Positions 33,289-41,390 of a stretch of 64,000 bases of DNA are shown in pieces (the stretch's first letter is position 1; every line of letters begins with the position of its first letter). Position numbers and translations under genes: made by a program. A model generated the notes under the pieces. That model was not told the origin of the DNA. It ran no database searches and was given only the letters and a program-made list of their open reading frames with translations. Origin of the DNA: Streptomyces sp. DH24 (GTDB lineage Bacteria > Actinomycetota > Actinomycetes > Streptomycetales > Streptomycetaceae). Location: assembly GCF_029813775.1 (NCBI RefSeq), contig NZ_JARVKW010000031.1:16111-80110 (forward strand). Direction: 5' to 3'.

Positions 33289-34659
33289 TCAGCCCCACGT
33301 CGCCGAGTAGTGCCGGCGGCAGGCGGCGCGGTCCCGCTCGACGCGGATCCAGCGCGTGGCCGCCAGCGCGACCAGGCTGCCCGCGACGACCAGCAGCCCC
33401 GGGCCGGCGTTCCTGCGGTCCGTGAGCCGCGACAGCAGTGCCGACACGTCCGTGCCGCCCGTGACCGGCGCCGACGTTCCCGACGCCGCACCGTCCGGCG
33501 CGGCGGCCCCCTGCGGGCTCGACGGGGAGGGCGCGGGGGAGGAGCGCCCGCCGGAGCCCGCCCCGGCGGGCGCCACGACCAGGCGCACACCGAGCGCGGC
33601 CATCGCCTGCTTCACCGGCTGGAAGAACGTCGTACCGCCCTTGGCGCAGTCGCCGTCGCCGCCCGAGGTCACGCCCAGCGCGACGCCCTCGGAGAACAGC
33701 GGGCCGCCGCTGTCCCCGGGCTCGGCGCACACGTCCGTCTCGATCAGGCCGCCGACCGTGCCCTCCGGGTAGTTGACCGTCGCGTCCAGCGCCGTGACCC
33801 GCCCGTCCCGCAGCCCGCTCGTGCTGCCGCTGCGGAACACCCGCTGTCCCACGGACGCCTCGCCCGCCCCGGTGATCCGCACGCTCTCGCCGCCGCCGAC
33901 GGCGACCACGTCCGCGCCCTCGCCCGCCCTGCCGTTGTCGTACTTCACCAGGGAGAAGTCGTCGCCCGGGAAACTCCCGGCGACCGTCGTGCCCAGCTGC
34001 CGGTCGCCCCGGTCGTCGGCGAACCACACCGAGCCGTTCGGGCCGCAGTGACCGGCCGTGAGGATGAAGTCGGTTCGCCCGTCGGTCACGTTGAACCCCG
34101 CCGAGCAGCGCCCCGCCGCGGACAGGATCGGCCGGGCGCCGTTGATCCGGGTCGTGAAGACGCCCTCGGTGCGCTCCATGCGGACGAAGCCGCCGATGCG
34201 CTCGGCGACACCGGTCAGCCGGGACCAGTCGGACGCGGACACCGTGCGGTCGCCGCGGACCACCACCCGGTTGTTCCGGTAGTCCACGGCCCACGCCGTC
34301 CCGGGCACCCGGGGTGCCGCGCGCAGCGTCGCCGTGGCCGTCTTCAGATCGCGCATGCTGTACCGCACGACCTCCGCCTCGGCGCCGGCCCGCCGCACCT
34401 CGGCGGCCCCCTCCCGGTCGGTGACCGCGACGACCGGCCGCCCGTCGTCCCCGACCCAGCTGCCCGCCGTACGGGAGGTGCCGAGCCGCGCCACCACCTC
34501 CGCGCCGGCCGTGGTGCGCGGGCCCGCGTGCGGCACGGCCGGCGGGACGCCGGGCTCGCTCGCGACGGCACGGGTCACCATCACCGTGCCGAGCAAGAGC
34601 CCGCCGACGGCCGCCAGCCGCGTCACTCGCCGGACGGTACGTCGTCGTGCGTGCCTCAT
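33289..34659 (-). CDS. Membrane-anchored trypsin-like serine protease (S1, streptogrisin-like)
   Basis: A 456-residue exported protease. It has an N-terminal signal (about 10-34), a propeptide-like region (about 60-180), and an alpha-lytic-type protease domain with His204 (LTAGHCG), Asp234 (GDDFSLV) and Ser317 (EPGDSGGP). A Ser/Pro/Ala linker (about 363-405) leads to a C-terminal hydrophobic segment (GLLVVAGSLVALAATRW, about 421-437) and a basic tail, so the mature enzyme is probably tethered to the membrane. GGGAG precedes ATG 34659. A close paralogue without visible anchor is at the left edge of the window. Confidence 0.87.
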   Translation of the reverse strand: MRHARRRTVRRVTRLAAVGGLLLGTVMVTRAVASEPGVPPAVPHAGPRTTAGAEVVARLGTSRTAGSWVGDDGRPVVAVTDREGAAEVRRAGAEAEVVRYSMRDLKTATATLRAAPRVPGTAWAVDYRNNRVVVRGDRTVSASDWSRLTGVAERIGGFVRMERTEGVFTTRINGARPILSAAGRCSAGFNVTDGRTDFILTAGHCGPNGSVWFADDRGDRQLGTTVAGSFPGDDFSLVKYDNGRAGEGADVVAVGGGESVRITGAGEASVGQRVFRSGSTSGLRDGRVTALDATVNYPEGTVGGLIETDVCAEPGDSGGPLFSEGVALGVTSGGDGDCAKGGTTFFQPVKQAMAALGVRLVVAPAGAGSGGRSSPAPSPSSPQGAAAPDGAASGTSAPVTGGTDVSALLSRLTDRRNAGPGLLVVAGSLVALAATRWIRVERDRAACRRHYSATWG

Positions 34660-34777
34660 GCCTGACTCCCGGGCCCCGGACGGCGCGGCCTCAACACCGC
34701 GGGGCACTCTCGGAGTCGAGGGCCCTTCCCTCCATACGGGGCCCGGGCCGGGCGCGTTCACCGCGCCCGGCATCGCC

Positions 34778-35608
34778 TCAGCTCTTGCGGCCCACTCCGC
34801 AGAACATCGCCACCTCGGCCGGCTCGGGCCCGTCGTCGGGCTCCGGACGCCAGCGGGAGCAGGACACGACGCCGGGCTCCAGCAGGTCCAGGCCGTCGAA
34901 GAAGCGCGCGACGTCCTCGGGTCTGCGCTGGGTCAGCTTCGGAGTGCCGTGCTCGTTCCAGAACTTGACCGCCTCGTCCACGTCGGGCATCGACGGGCTG
35001 GTGACGGTGTGCGACAGCACCAGATGGCTGCCCGAGGGCAGCGCGTCGAGCAACTGCCGCACCACGCCGTACGGGTCCTCGTCGTCGCCGAGGAAGATGA
35101 CCACGCCGAGCAGCATCAGCCCGACGGGCCGCGTGAAGTCCAGGGTGCGCGCCGCGTGTTCGAGGATCGCGTCGACGTTGCGCAGATCCTCGTCCAGATA
35201 GTCGGTGCGGCCCTCGGGCGTGCTGGTGAGCAACGCGCGGGCGTGGGTGAGGACCAGCGGGTCGTTGTCGACGTAGACGATGCGGGACTCCGGCGCGATC
35301 CGCTGGGCGACCTCGTGCGTGTTGTCCGCGGTGGGCAGCCCGGTGCCGATGTCGAGGAATTGGCGGATCCCTGCCTCGGCGACGAGGTGGCGCACGGCCC
35401 GGCCCAGGAACAGCCGGTCGGCGCGGGCGTACTCGCCGATGCCCGGGTGCAGTTGGCGGATCTGGTCGCCGGCCGCGCGGTCGACCTCGTAGTTGTCCTT
35501 GCCGTCGAGCCAGTAGTTCCAGATGCGGGCCGTGTGGGGCTGAGCGGTGTTGATGCGGTCGAGCAGCTGTCGCTGGGCCTGCTGCCCGGCCGACGGGTTC
35601 TTGGACAC
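34778..35608 (-). CDS. DUF574-family SAM-dependent methyltransferase
   Basis: A 276-residue protein of the actinobacterial DUF574 (Methyltransf_19) family, which is strongly expanded in Streptomyces. Recognisable parts are ARIWNYWLDGKDNYEVDR near the N-terminus, RQFLDIGTGLPTADNTHEVA (SAM loop), IVYVDNDPLVL with the acidic residue after strand 2, and FTRPVGLMLLGVVIF. Natural substrates are unknown. It is a single-gene unit by spacing, with 42 bp to the upstream DUF3800-like gene on the same strand. Confidence 0.88.
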   Translation of the reverse strand: MSKNPSAGQQAQRQLLDRINTAQPHTARIWNYWLDGKDNYEVDRAAGDQIRQLHPGIGEYARADRLFLGRAVRHLVAEAGIRQFLDIGTGLPTADNTHEVAQRIAPESRIVYVDNDPLVLTHARALLTSTPEGRTDYLDEDLRNVDAILEHAARTLDFTRPVGLMLLGVVIFLGDDEDPYGVVRQLLDALPSGSHLVLSHTVTSPSMPDVDEAVKFWNEHGTPKLTQRRPEDVARFFDGLDLLEPGVVSCSRWRPEPDDGPEPAEVAMFCGVGRKS

Positions 35609-35650
35609 GGGAACTCCCGGTTTGGGTGACGTGCGCGGACAAAGAGCAAT

Positions 35651-36682
35651 TTAGACCCGTGAGTTGATCTCTGGCGAGGGTTCGGCGCCTTCTGCCGCCG
35701 GCCAGATCGCGGCCCGGCTGCGCGCGTCGCCCCACAGGGCCGCATCACCCGTGTACGGCCGCAGCAGCGCGGTCAGTCGGGCGTCGCCACGCCCGTTCAG
35801 TTCGTCGGAGGCGATCTTGCGGGCGATCCCGGCGAGGAAGTCGGCGAGCTGCACCCTGGGGTCGTCCCGCGCGGCCACCAGGCGCATACCGGCGAGGCCG
35901 GCACCGGCCGGCCGCGCGGTCTCCTCGATCCAGGCGATGCGTTCCGGCGTCAGCATGTTCTGCCGGTCGTGCACCAGATACACGAGCCGCCCGTCCCCGC
36001 TCCAGTCGGCGGCCGTCCTGACGATGGCGGGCAGCAGCGGGTTCAGCACCGGAATCAGCGCCGGGCGCTCCAGCAGCCCGCCGCGGTACGTGTCCGCCCG
36101 GGGCCGGGCCGCCACCAGCCGCGCCAGGACCCTGGCCGCCTCCGTGCCGGCGTGCGCGCGCAGCAGCCTCTCGGCCAGGCCGAAGAACTCGTCGACGGGC
36201 CCCTCGGGCGCTCCGTCGTTCCGGGCCCGCAGCAGCCGGTTGGCCGCCCGCAGGAACTCCCGCCACCCGGCGTCCCCGAAGGCCGGCCGGCCCGCCCGGA
36301 ACAGCACGACGGCCGCACCCGGATCGTCCAGCAGCAGGCCGACGACGCGGTCCACGACGAGGAACGCCTTCTCGGTCAGCTGCACCCGCGCCCGCCCGTG
36401 GAGGGGCCCGGCCGGGGCGAGCAGCCACTCCAGCACCGCCCGGTGCTTCTCCCGCAGCAGATGGCCCGCCTTGTACTCCTCGGCGGGCGAGCGGATCCGG
36501 TTCCTGACCTCCCGCACGGACGCCGCCGCGGACTCGACCGGGATCCGCACACTGGCATGCGCGAACACGTCGGTGTTGCCGCCGGTGAGGTTCTCGCCGT
36601 CCGACCCCGACTCGTCGCAGGCGATCTCCACCGGCACACCGCCCGCCCCGTCCGGCATCCCGTACGCGTGATTCCACGTCAC
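35651..36682 (-). CDS. DUF3800-like (RNase H-fold) protein
   Basis: A 343-residue protein. The N-terminal EIACDESGSDGENL and the C-terminal DDPRVQLADFLAGIARKIASDE match the DESG and xQxADxxAG hallmarks of DUF3800 proteins, which are predicted RNase H-fold nucleases, often in defence or mobile contexts. The acidic residues Asp in DESG and Asp in DDPR/QLAD are candidates for metal binding. GTG 36682 has AGGGGG 8 nt upstream; a TTG at 36688 is also possible. Its neighbours here are metabolic genes and no partner defence gene is seen. The function is unknown. Confidence 0.68.
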   Translation of the reverse strand: MTWNHAYGMPDGAGGVPVEIACDESGSDGENLTGGNTDVFAHASVRIPVESAAASVREVRNRIRSPAEEYKAGHLLREKHRAVLEWLLAPAGPLHGRARVQLTEKAFLVVDRVVGLLLDDPGAAVVLFRAGRPAFGDAGWREFLRAANRLLRARNDGAPEGPVDEFFGLAERLLRAHAGTEAARVLARLVAARPRADTYRGGLLERPALIPVLNPLLPAIVRTAADWSGDGRLVYLVHDRQNMLTPERIAWIEETARPAGAGLAGMRLVAARDDPRVQLADFLAGIARKIASDELNGRGDARLTALLRPYTGDAALWGDARSRAAIWPAAEGAEPSPEINSRV

Positions 36683-36708
36683 CGCCAAGGCCCCCTATCT
36701 TGTGCCCC

Positions 36709-37896
36709 ATGACCAGGATCCCGCACGAGACGTCCGGTGAACCGAATCCGCTGCGCGCCCTCACTCTTGACGACCTCCGGCGCCGTACGAGCATGAAGTG
36801 GCGCACCCATCCTCAGGACGTGCTGCCGCTGTGGGTGGCCGAGATGGACGTGCCGCTCGCCGAACCGGTCGTCCGCGCCGTCACCGACGCCCTCGCGCTG
36901 GGCGACACCGGCTATCCGGCCGGGCCGGCCTACGCCGAGGCCCTGGCCGCGTTCGCCGAGAAGCGGTGGGGCTGGGACGGGCTCGCCGTGCGGCGCACCG
37001 CGCTCGTGCCCGACGTGATGCTCGGCGTGGTGGAGATGCTGAAGCTGGTCACCGGGCCCGGGGACCCGGTCGTCGTCAACCCGCCGGTGTACCCGCCGTT
37101 CTTCCAGTTCGTGCGGCACCTGGACCGCACGGTCGTGGAGGCCCCGCTCGGTGCCGACGGCCGCCTCGACCCCGCCGCCCTGGAGGAGGCCTTCGCGAGG
37201 GCCGTCGCCGGGGGCCGCCGGGCGGCGTACCTGCTGTGCAGCCCGCACAACCCGACCGGCACCGTGCACACCGCCGCCGAACTGGCCACCGTCGCCGGCC
37301 TCGCCGAGCGGTACGGCGTCCGTGTCGTCGCCGACGAGATCCACGCCCCGCTCGTCGCGTCCGGCGTCGACTTCGTGCCGTATCTGAGCGTGCCGGGCGC
37401 GGAGCGCGGGCTGTCGCTGATGTCGGCGTCCAAGGCGTGGAACCTGGCCGGTCTGAAGGCGGCCCTCGCCCTCGCCGGACCCGGCGCCGCGGCCGACCTG
37501 GCCCGGCTGCCCGAGGAGGTCGGCCACGGCCCGAGCCACGTCGGCATCCTGGCCCACACGGCGGCCCTGCGGGACGGCACCGCGTGGCTGGACGCCCTGC
37601 TGGCCGGGCTCGACGCCAACCGGCGGCTGCTCGCCGGGCTGCTGGCCGAGCACCTGCCCGCGATCGCCCACCGGCCCGGCGAGGCCACCTACCTGGCCTG
37701 GCTGGACTGCCGTGCCCTCGGCCTCGGCGACGACCCGGCGGAGGTGTTCCTGCGCGACGGCCGGGTGGCGCTGAACTCCGGTCTGCCCTTCGGGACCGGC
37801 GGCGCGGGCCACGTCCGCCTGAACCTGGCCACGTCACCCGAGATCCTCACGGAGGCGGTACGGCGGATGACGGCGGCGACCGGAGCGGCGTCATGA
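36709..37896 (+). CDS. MalY/PatB-type PLP-dependent aminotransferase/C-S lyase
   Basis: A 395-residue fold-type I PLP enzyme of the MalY/PatB family, which often cleaves cystathionine or related C-S bonds. Visible motifs are DVLPLWVAEMDVPLAEPV (family-specific N-terminus), NPPVYPPFFQ, SPHNPTGTVH, VVADEIHAPL and the PLP-lysine SASKAWNLAGLKAA. TATCTT stands 7 nt before ATG 36709, so translation may be leaderless; a TTG at 36700 is an alternative. It is divergent from the DUF3800-like gene with a 26-bp gap between start codons. Confidence 0.87.
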   Translation: MTRIPHETSGEPNPLRALTLDDLRRRTSMKWRTHPQDVLPLWVAEMDVPLAEPVVRAVTDALALGDTGYPAGPAYAEALAAFAEKRWGWDGLAVRRTALVPDVMLGVVEMLKLVTGPGDPVVVNPPVYPPFFQFVRHLDRTVVEAPLGADGRLDPAALEEAFARAVAGGRRAAYLLCSPHNPTGTVHTAAELATVAGLAERYGVRVVADEIHAPLVASGVDFVPYLSVPGAERGLSLMSASKAWNLAGLKAALALAGPGAAADLARLPEEVGHGPSHVGILAHTAALRDGTAWLDALLAGLDANRRLLAGLLAEHLPAIAHRPGEATYLAWLDCRALGLGDDPAEVFLRDGRVALNSGLPFGTGGAGHVRLNLATSPEILTEAVRRMTAATGAAS

Positions 37897-38010
37897 GCGG
37901 GCCGGTCCGGCGGACCCTGTCCGCAAGGCGGCGTCGTCGACCGGGGGACGGCCGCGCGGAGTCCGCCCCGAGCCGGGCCGCGCGGCAGGTGCCCCTCGGC
38001 GGCCACGGCC

Positions 38011-38016
38011 TAGACT
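38011..38016 (+). promoter_or_regulatory. -10 box of a probably leaderless gene
   Basis: TAGACT ends 7 nt before the ATG at 38024 and no Shine-Dalgarno site intervenes. Confidence 0.5.
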
Positions 38017-38023
38017 GCCCGCC

Positions 38024-38410
38024 ATGGACGACGCGTTGCTCGACCGGCTCGCCGCCGGGAAGTACCTGCTCCTCACCAGTTACCGCAAGAACGGCACGCC
38101 GGTCGCCACGCCGGTCTGGGTGGTGCGCGACGGCGACGCGCTCGGCGTCTGGACGGCCGCCGACTCGTGGAAGGTGAAGCGGATCCGGGCCCGTGCCGAC
38201 GTCCTCGCCGGCCCCTGCGACCTGCGCGGCAACCCGACCGGCGATCAGCTCCCGGCCACCGCCGAGGTCGTCGACGAGGCCACGGTCGCCCGCTACCGGC
38301 AGCTCATCACCCGCAAGTACGGCCTCGTGGGACGCCTCACCCTGCTGGGCAGCAGGCTGCGCCGCGGACTGAAGGGCACCGTCGGCATCCGGGTCACCCT
38401 GGCCGGCTGA
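38024..38410 (+). CDS. PPOX-class F420-dependent oxidoreductase
   Basis: A 128-residue split-barrel flavin/deazaflavin protein. KYLLLTSYRKNGTPVATPVWVV, LGVWTAADSWKVKRIRAR and VLAGPCDLRGNP match the Streptomyces-type PPOX F420-dependent family. Members reduce small electrophiles with F420H2; the substrate here is unknown. The gene is probably leaderless (TAGACT at 38011). It is a small monocistronic unit after the aminotransferase. Confidence 0.85.
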   Translation: MDDALLDRLAAGKYLLLTSYRKNGTPVATPVWVVRDGDALGVWTAADSWKVKRIRARADVLAGPCDLRGNPTGDQLPATAEVVDEATVARYRQLITRKYGLVGRLTLLGSRLRRGLKGTVGIRVTLAG

Positions 38411-38443
38411 CGCGGACCCGGCCCCGACCGGCCCGCCCCTCCG

Positions 38444-38857
38444 TCAGGTCCAGGCGCGGTACGGCTCGTCAACGAGCTGGAAGACCGGCTCGCCCCGCAC
38501 CGGGTCCTTCGCGGTGGACAGCCGCACCCGGTCCCCGCTGTGGATGCCGACGGGCGGGCCCATCACCCGGCCCCGCACGACGAAGCCCTCGGCCATCTCG
38601 ATCAGCGACACATTGCGCGCGGCGGGCGTGTTGCGGTGCACCACCGTGGAGTGGCGGACCGTGCCCGTGCCCTCGCTGCGCTCGGTGCGCAGGTCGCTGC
38701 CCCGGCACACCGGACACAGCAGCCGGTGGTACATGGCGGTGCCGCACCAGGCGCAGCGCTGGTAGAGGATCGCGTCCTTGTCCTGGGCCCGGGGTGCGAG
38801 GACGCCCGTCGCGGAGCCGGCTGCCTGCTGAGCGGCGCTTCCTGAGTGGTGGTACAC
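38444..38857 (-). CDS. DUF35 OB-fold, zinc-ribbon protein
   Basis: A 137-residue protein with an N-terminal rubredoxin-like zinc ribbon (CAWCG and CPVCRG) followed by an OB-fold (TVRHSTVVHRNTP to VFQLVDEP). DUF35 proteins usually bind thiolases or acyl-CoA enzymes and stimulate their reaction, but no such enzyme is next to this gene. GTG 38857 is chosen since AGGGAG lies 8 nt upstream. The promoter is overlapped by palindromic operators shared with the TetR gene at 39035, so that regulator very probably represses it. Confidence 0.84.
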   Translation of the reverse strand: MYHHSGSAAQQAAGSATGVLAPRAQDKDAILYQRCAWCGTAMYHRLLCPVCRGSDLRTERSEGTGTVRHSTVVHRNTPAARNVSLIEMAEGFVVRGRVMGPPVGIHSGDRVRLSTAKDPVRGEPVFQLVDEPYRAWT

Positions 38858-38949
38858 GCTGTCAACTCCCTGCGCTCGGCCGGAATGGCGCGTGCGCGGA
38901 CGCCCGGGCACGCGCGTGCCCGGTTCGCCGTGCCACCGTGCACAGCCTC

Positions 38950-38991
38950 AGGGTATGGCACTGAGTGCCAGACGTAAAGGTACTGCGTACC
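38950..38991 (-). promoter_or_regulatory. Promoter of DUF35 gene with paired TetR operators
   Basis: On the minus strand a -35 TTTACG (38973-38978) and -10 TACCCT (38950-38955) are separated by 17 bp. The perfect 15-bp palindrome TGGCACTGAGTGCCA (38956-38970) fills that spacer and GGTACTGCGTACC (38979-38991) lies just above the -35, centres 22 bp apart. This is the geometry of a repressor blocking polymerase. Confidence 0.7.
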
Positions 38992-39034
38992 CCTTTGGAT
39001 CGGAACCGTTCCGCCGAGCCCGCCCGAGCGCCGC

Positions 39035-39769
39035 TCAGTCCCTTCCGAGCGTGGTCTCGATCTCCTGGACGACCCGCCACAGCGGCGCCCCGCGCCGGGA
39101 GACCACGACCACCACGTCCTCGGGCCGCTCGTCGGCGGGCGGCGCGGCCGGGCTGCCGAACGCGGACCGCACGAACCCCACGGCATGGTCGAACGCGGCG
39201 CTCGCATCGCCCTTTCCGTCCGAACGCAGCCAGGACCGCAGGGCGTTGTTGTGCGCCGCGACCACCGCGGCCGCGACGACGTCCGCCTGGAGCGTGCCGT
39301 CCCGCCGGCCCGCGAACCGTCCGCGCAGGTAATCGGCGAGGGCACGCTCGTAGCGCCACACCACCGACAGTTCGTACGCGCGCAGCCCGGGGACCCGCTT
39401 GGTGAGGCGGTACCGCTGCACCGAGAAGGACGGGTTCTCGGCGTACATGCCCAGCACCAGCCGCGCCGCCTCGCAGACCCGCGACACCGGCTCGCCCTCG
39501 TCGCCGCAGGACGCGAGGAACGCCGTCATGTCCGCCAGGCACCGCTCGTGGTCGGGGAAGACCACGTCCTCCTTGGAGGGGAAGTAGCGGAAGAACGACC
39601 GCCGTCCGACGCCGGCGAGCGCCACGATGTCGTCGACCGTGGTCTGTTCGTAGCCGCGCTCCAAGAACAGCCGGAAGGCCGCCGCGACCAGCGCGTCCCG
39701 CATGGGCGGCCTCGCGGCCGCCGCCTGCGCCTTCTCGTCGCGGCGGGGCGCCGCACTGCTGGAGCTCAT
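39035..39769 (-). CDS. TetR-family transcriptional regulator
   Basis: A 244-residue regulator. The N-terminal helix-turn-helix is complete (RDALVAAAFRLFLERGYEQTTVDDIVALAGVGRRSFFRYFPSKEDVV, residues about 23-70). The ligand domain (about 80-215) has no diagnostic motif, and a Gly/Pro-containing tail follows. Palindromes of the form GGNACTNAGTNCC stand in front of it (39802-39837) and in front of the DUF35 gene (38957-38991), consistent with autorepression and a small local regulon. It is divergent from the ATP-grasp gene. Confidence 0.88.
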   Translation of the reverse strand: MSSSSAAPRRDEKAQAAAARPPMRDALVAAAFRLFLERGYEQTTVDDIVALAGVGRRSFFRYFPSKEDVVFPDHERCLADMTAFLASCGDEGEPVSRVCEAARLVLGMYAENPSFSVQRYRLTKRVPGLRAYELSVVWRYERALADYLRGRFAGRRDGTLQADVVAAAVVAAHNNALRSWLRSDGKGDASAAFDHAVGFVRSAFGSPAAPPADERPEDVVVVVSRRGAPLWRVVQEIETTLGRD

Positions 39770-39801
39770 GAAGGGGAACGTAGCACCTGCCGGCCTCGAG
39801 T

Positions 39802-39837
39802 GGCACTCAGTGCTGCCTCAAGAGGGAACTGAGTACC
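39802..39837. promoter_or_regulatory. Paired operators between tetR and ATP-grasp gene
   Basis: GGCACTCAGTGCT (39802-39814) and GGAACTGAGTACC (39825-39837), centres 23 bp apart, match the sites at the DUF35 promoter. A minus-strand TTGAGG lies between them as a possible -35 of the TetR gene. Confidence 0.65.
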
Positions 39838-39902
39838 TCCCTCTCGGGGCGGGGTCGCCGGGTCGCATACGATCATTTCCCGCCACCGCCGAGGAGCCCC
39901 GC

Positions 39903-40733
39903 ATGCCGCCCGCCCGCCCCCGCCTCCTATACGTCACCGACCTCGCCTATCCGGCCCGCGGGCGCCGCTACTGCGACGAGGACATCTTCCTGACCGCCCG
40001 CCTGCGCGCGGACTTCGACCTCGCCCTGTGCCATCCCCGGGACGCCGTCGCCCTCATGGACGCCTTCGACGCCGTGGTCGTGCGCAACAGCGGACCCGTA
40101 CTGGACTACCAGGACGCGTACGACGCGTTCCGCGCGCGGGCCGCCGAGCGCGGAACGCGCGTCTACAACCAGCTCTCCGGCCGCGCCGACATGGCCGGCA
40201 AGCAGTACCTGCTCGACCTCACCGCCGCGGGACACCCCGTCATCCCCACCGTCGACCGGGCCGAGGACCTGCACCTGCTGCCCGCGGCCGGCCAGTACGT
40301 CGTCAAGCCCAGGCGGGGCGCCGACTCCATAGGCCTGCGGATCGTGCCCGCCGACCGCGTCCGCGGCGAGATCAGCGGCGAGGTCCTCGTCCAGCCGCAC
40401 GTCGACTTCGCCTACGAGGTCTCGTTCTACTTCGTCGACCACGACTTCCAGTACGCCCTGTACGCGCCCGACCCCGGCCGGCGCTGGGAGCTGCGGCCCT
40501 ACGAACCCACCGTGGCGGACCTGGAGTTCGCCCGCCGCTTCATCGACTGGAACGCCATCGACCACGGCGTCCAGCGGGTCGACGCCTGCCGCGCGCCCGG
40601 CGGCGCACTGCTGCTGGTCGAGCTGGAGGACCTCAACCCCTACCTGTCGCTGGACGCCCTCGACGACACGCGGCGGGACGCCTTCGTCGCCGCGCTGACG
40701 GCCTCCCTGCACCGCTTCCTCGCGGCACACTGA
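39903..40733 (+). CDS. Orphan ATP-grasp-like protein
   Basis: A 276-residue protein with a RimK-like architecture: RLLYVTDLAYPARGRRYCDE N-terminal domain, then NQLSGRADMAGKQYLLDLTAAGHPVIPT, the ATP-binding VVKPRRGADSIGLRIV, and a C-terminal metal region LLLVELEDLNPYLSLDALDD. ATP-grasp enzymes form amide or ester bonds via acyl phosphates. No substrate peptide or carrier gene is adjacent. GAGGAG precedes ATG 39903 by 7 nt, and TACGAT at 39868 may be the -10. The start region lies beyond the TetR operators, so control by that regulator is possible. Confidence 0.72.
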   Translation: MPPARPRLLYVTDLAYPARGRRYCDEDIFLTARLRADFDLALCHPRDAVALMDAFDAVVVRNSGPVLDYQDAYDAFRARAAERGTRVYNQLSGRADMAGKQYLLDLTAAGHPVIPTVDRAEDLHLLPAAGQYVVKPRRGADSIGLRIVPADRVRGEISGEVLVQPHVDFAYEVSFYFVDHDFQYALYAPDPGRRWELRPYEPTVADLEFARRFIDWNAIDHGVQRVDACRAPGGALLLVELEDLNPYLSLDALDDTRRDAFVAALTASLHRFLAAH

Positions 40734-40845
40734 CCCCGCCGGCCCCGCCTGCGCCCGCGACGGCACGGCCCCGGGTGCCATGGCGGGCCGGAACGGGGAA
40801 CCCGTCGGACGACAGGTACCGGGCACGGAAGGGGACGGCGACGGC

Positions 40846-41334
40846 ATGGCGGACATGGACGCGTTCACTCGGCGGCTGAACCCCGACATGTGCGTGGTCA
40901 CCGCCTCGGCGGGCGGCGAGCGCGGGGGCTGCCTGGTCGGCTTCGCCTCGCAGTGCTCCCTCGATCCCATGCGGTTCGTGGTGTGGCTGTCCGAGGTCAA
41001 CCACACCTACCGGGTGGCCCGCTCCGCCGACGTGCTGGCCGTCCACCTCCTCACCCGTGACCAGCACGACCTGGCCGAGCTGTTCGGCGGACGCACCGGC
41101 GACCGGGAGGACAAACTCGCGCGGGCCCGTGTGCGGGAGGGGTACGGCGGGGCCGTCGTGCTCCAAGACGCCGCGGCCTGGTTCGTCGGCCGGGTGGTGC
41201 TGCGTGCCGGGGGCGGCGACCACATCGGATTCGTCCTCGACCCGGTGGAGTGGGGCGAGCGGGAGTCCGGCGGCGCTCCGCTGCTGCGCCTGGAAGACGC
41301 CCGGGACATCGCGCCGGGCCACCCGGTCGACTGA
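40846..41334 (+). CDS. Flavin reductase-like FMN-binding protein
   Basis: A 162-residue split-barrel protein of the flavin reductase family. MCVVTASAGGERGGCLVGFASQCSLDPMRFVVWLSEVNHTYRVA is the typical FMN-binding front half, and DHIGFVLDPVEWGE the end of the barrel. Such proteins supply reduced flavin or act as flavin oxidoreductases; no monooxygenase partner is nearby. ATG 40846 is preferred; an upstream ATG at 40780 lacks a ribosome site and adds unrelated sequence. Confidence 0.78.
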   Translation: MADMDAFTRRLNPDMCVVTASAGGERGGCLVGFASQCSLDPMRFVVWLSEVNHTYRVARSADVLAVHLLTRDQHDLAELFGGRTGDREDKLARARVREGYGGAVVLQDAAAWFVGRVVLRAGGGDHIGFVLDPVEWGERESGGAPLLRLEDARDIAPGHPVD

Positions 41335-41343
41335 AGCGCCGAG

Positions 41344-41390
41344 ACCCGGCCCTACTGGCCCCGGCTGGCGCCGACACCCGGCCCTACTGG
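41344..41390. repeat. Imperfect 32-bp duplication at gene end
   Basis: ACCCGGCCCTACTGG occurs at 41344-41358 and 41376-41390; the second copy includes the stop codon of the phosphatase gene on the minus strand. It appears to be a short tandem duplication. Confidence 0.55.
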
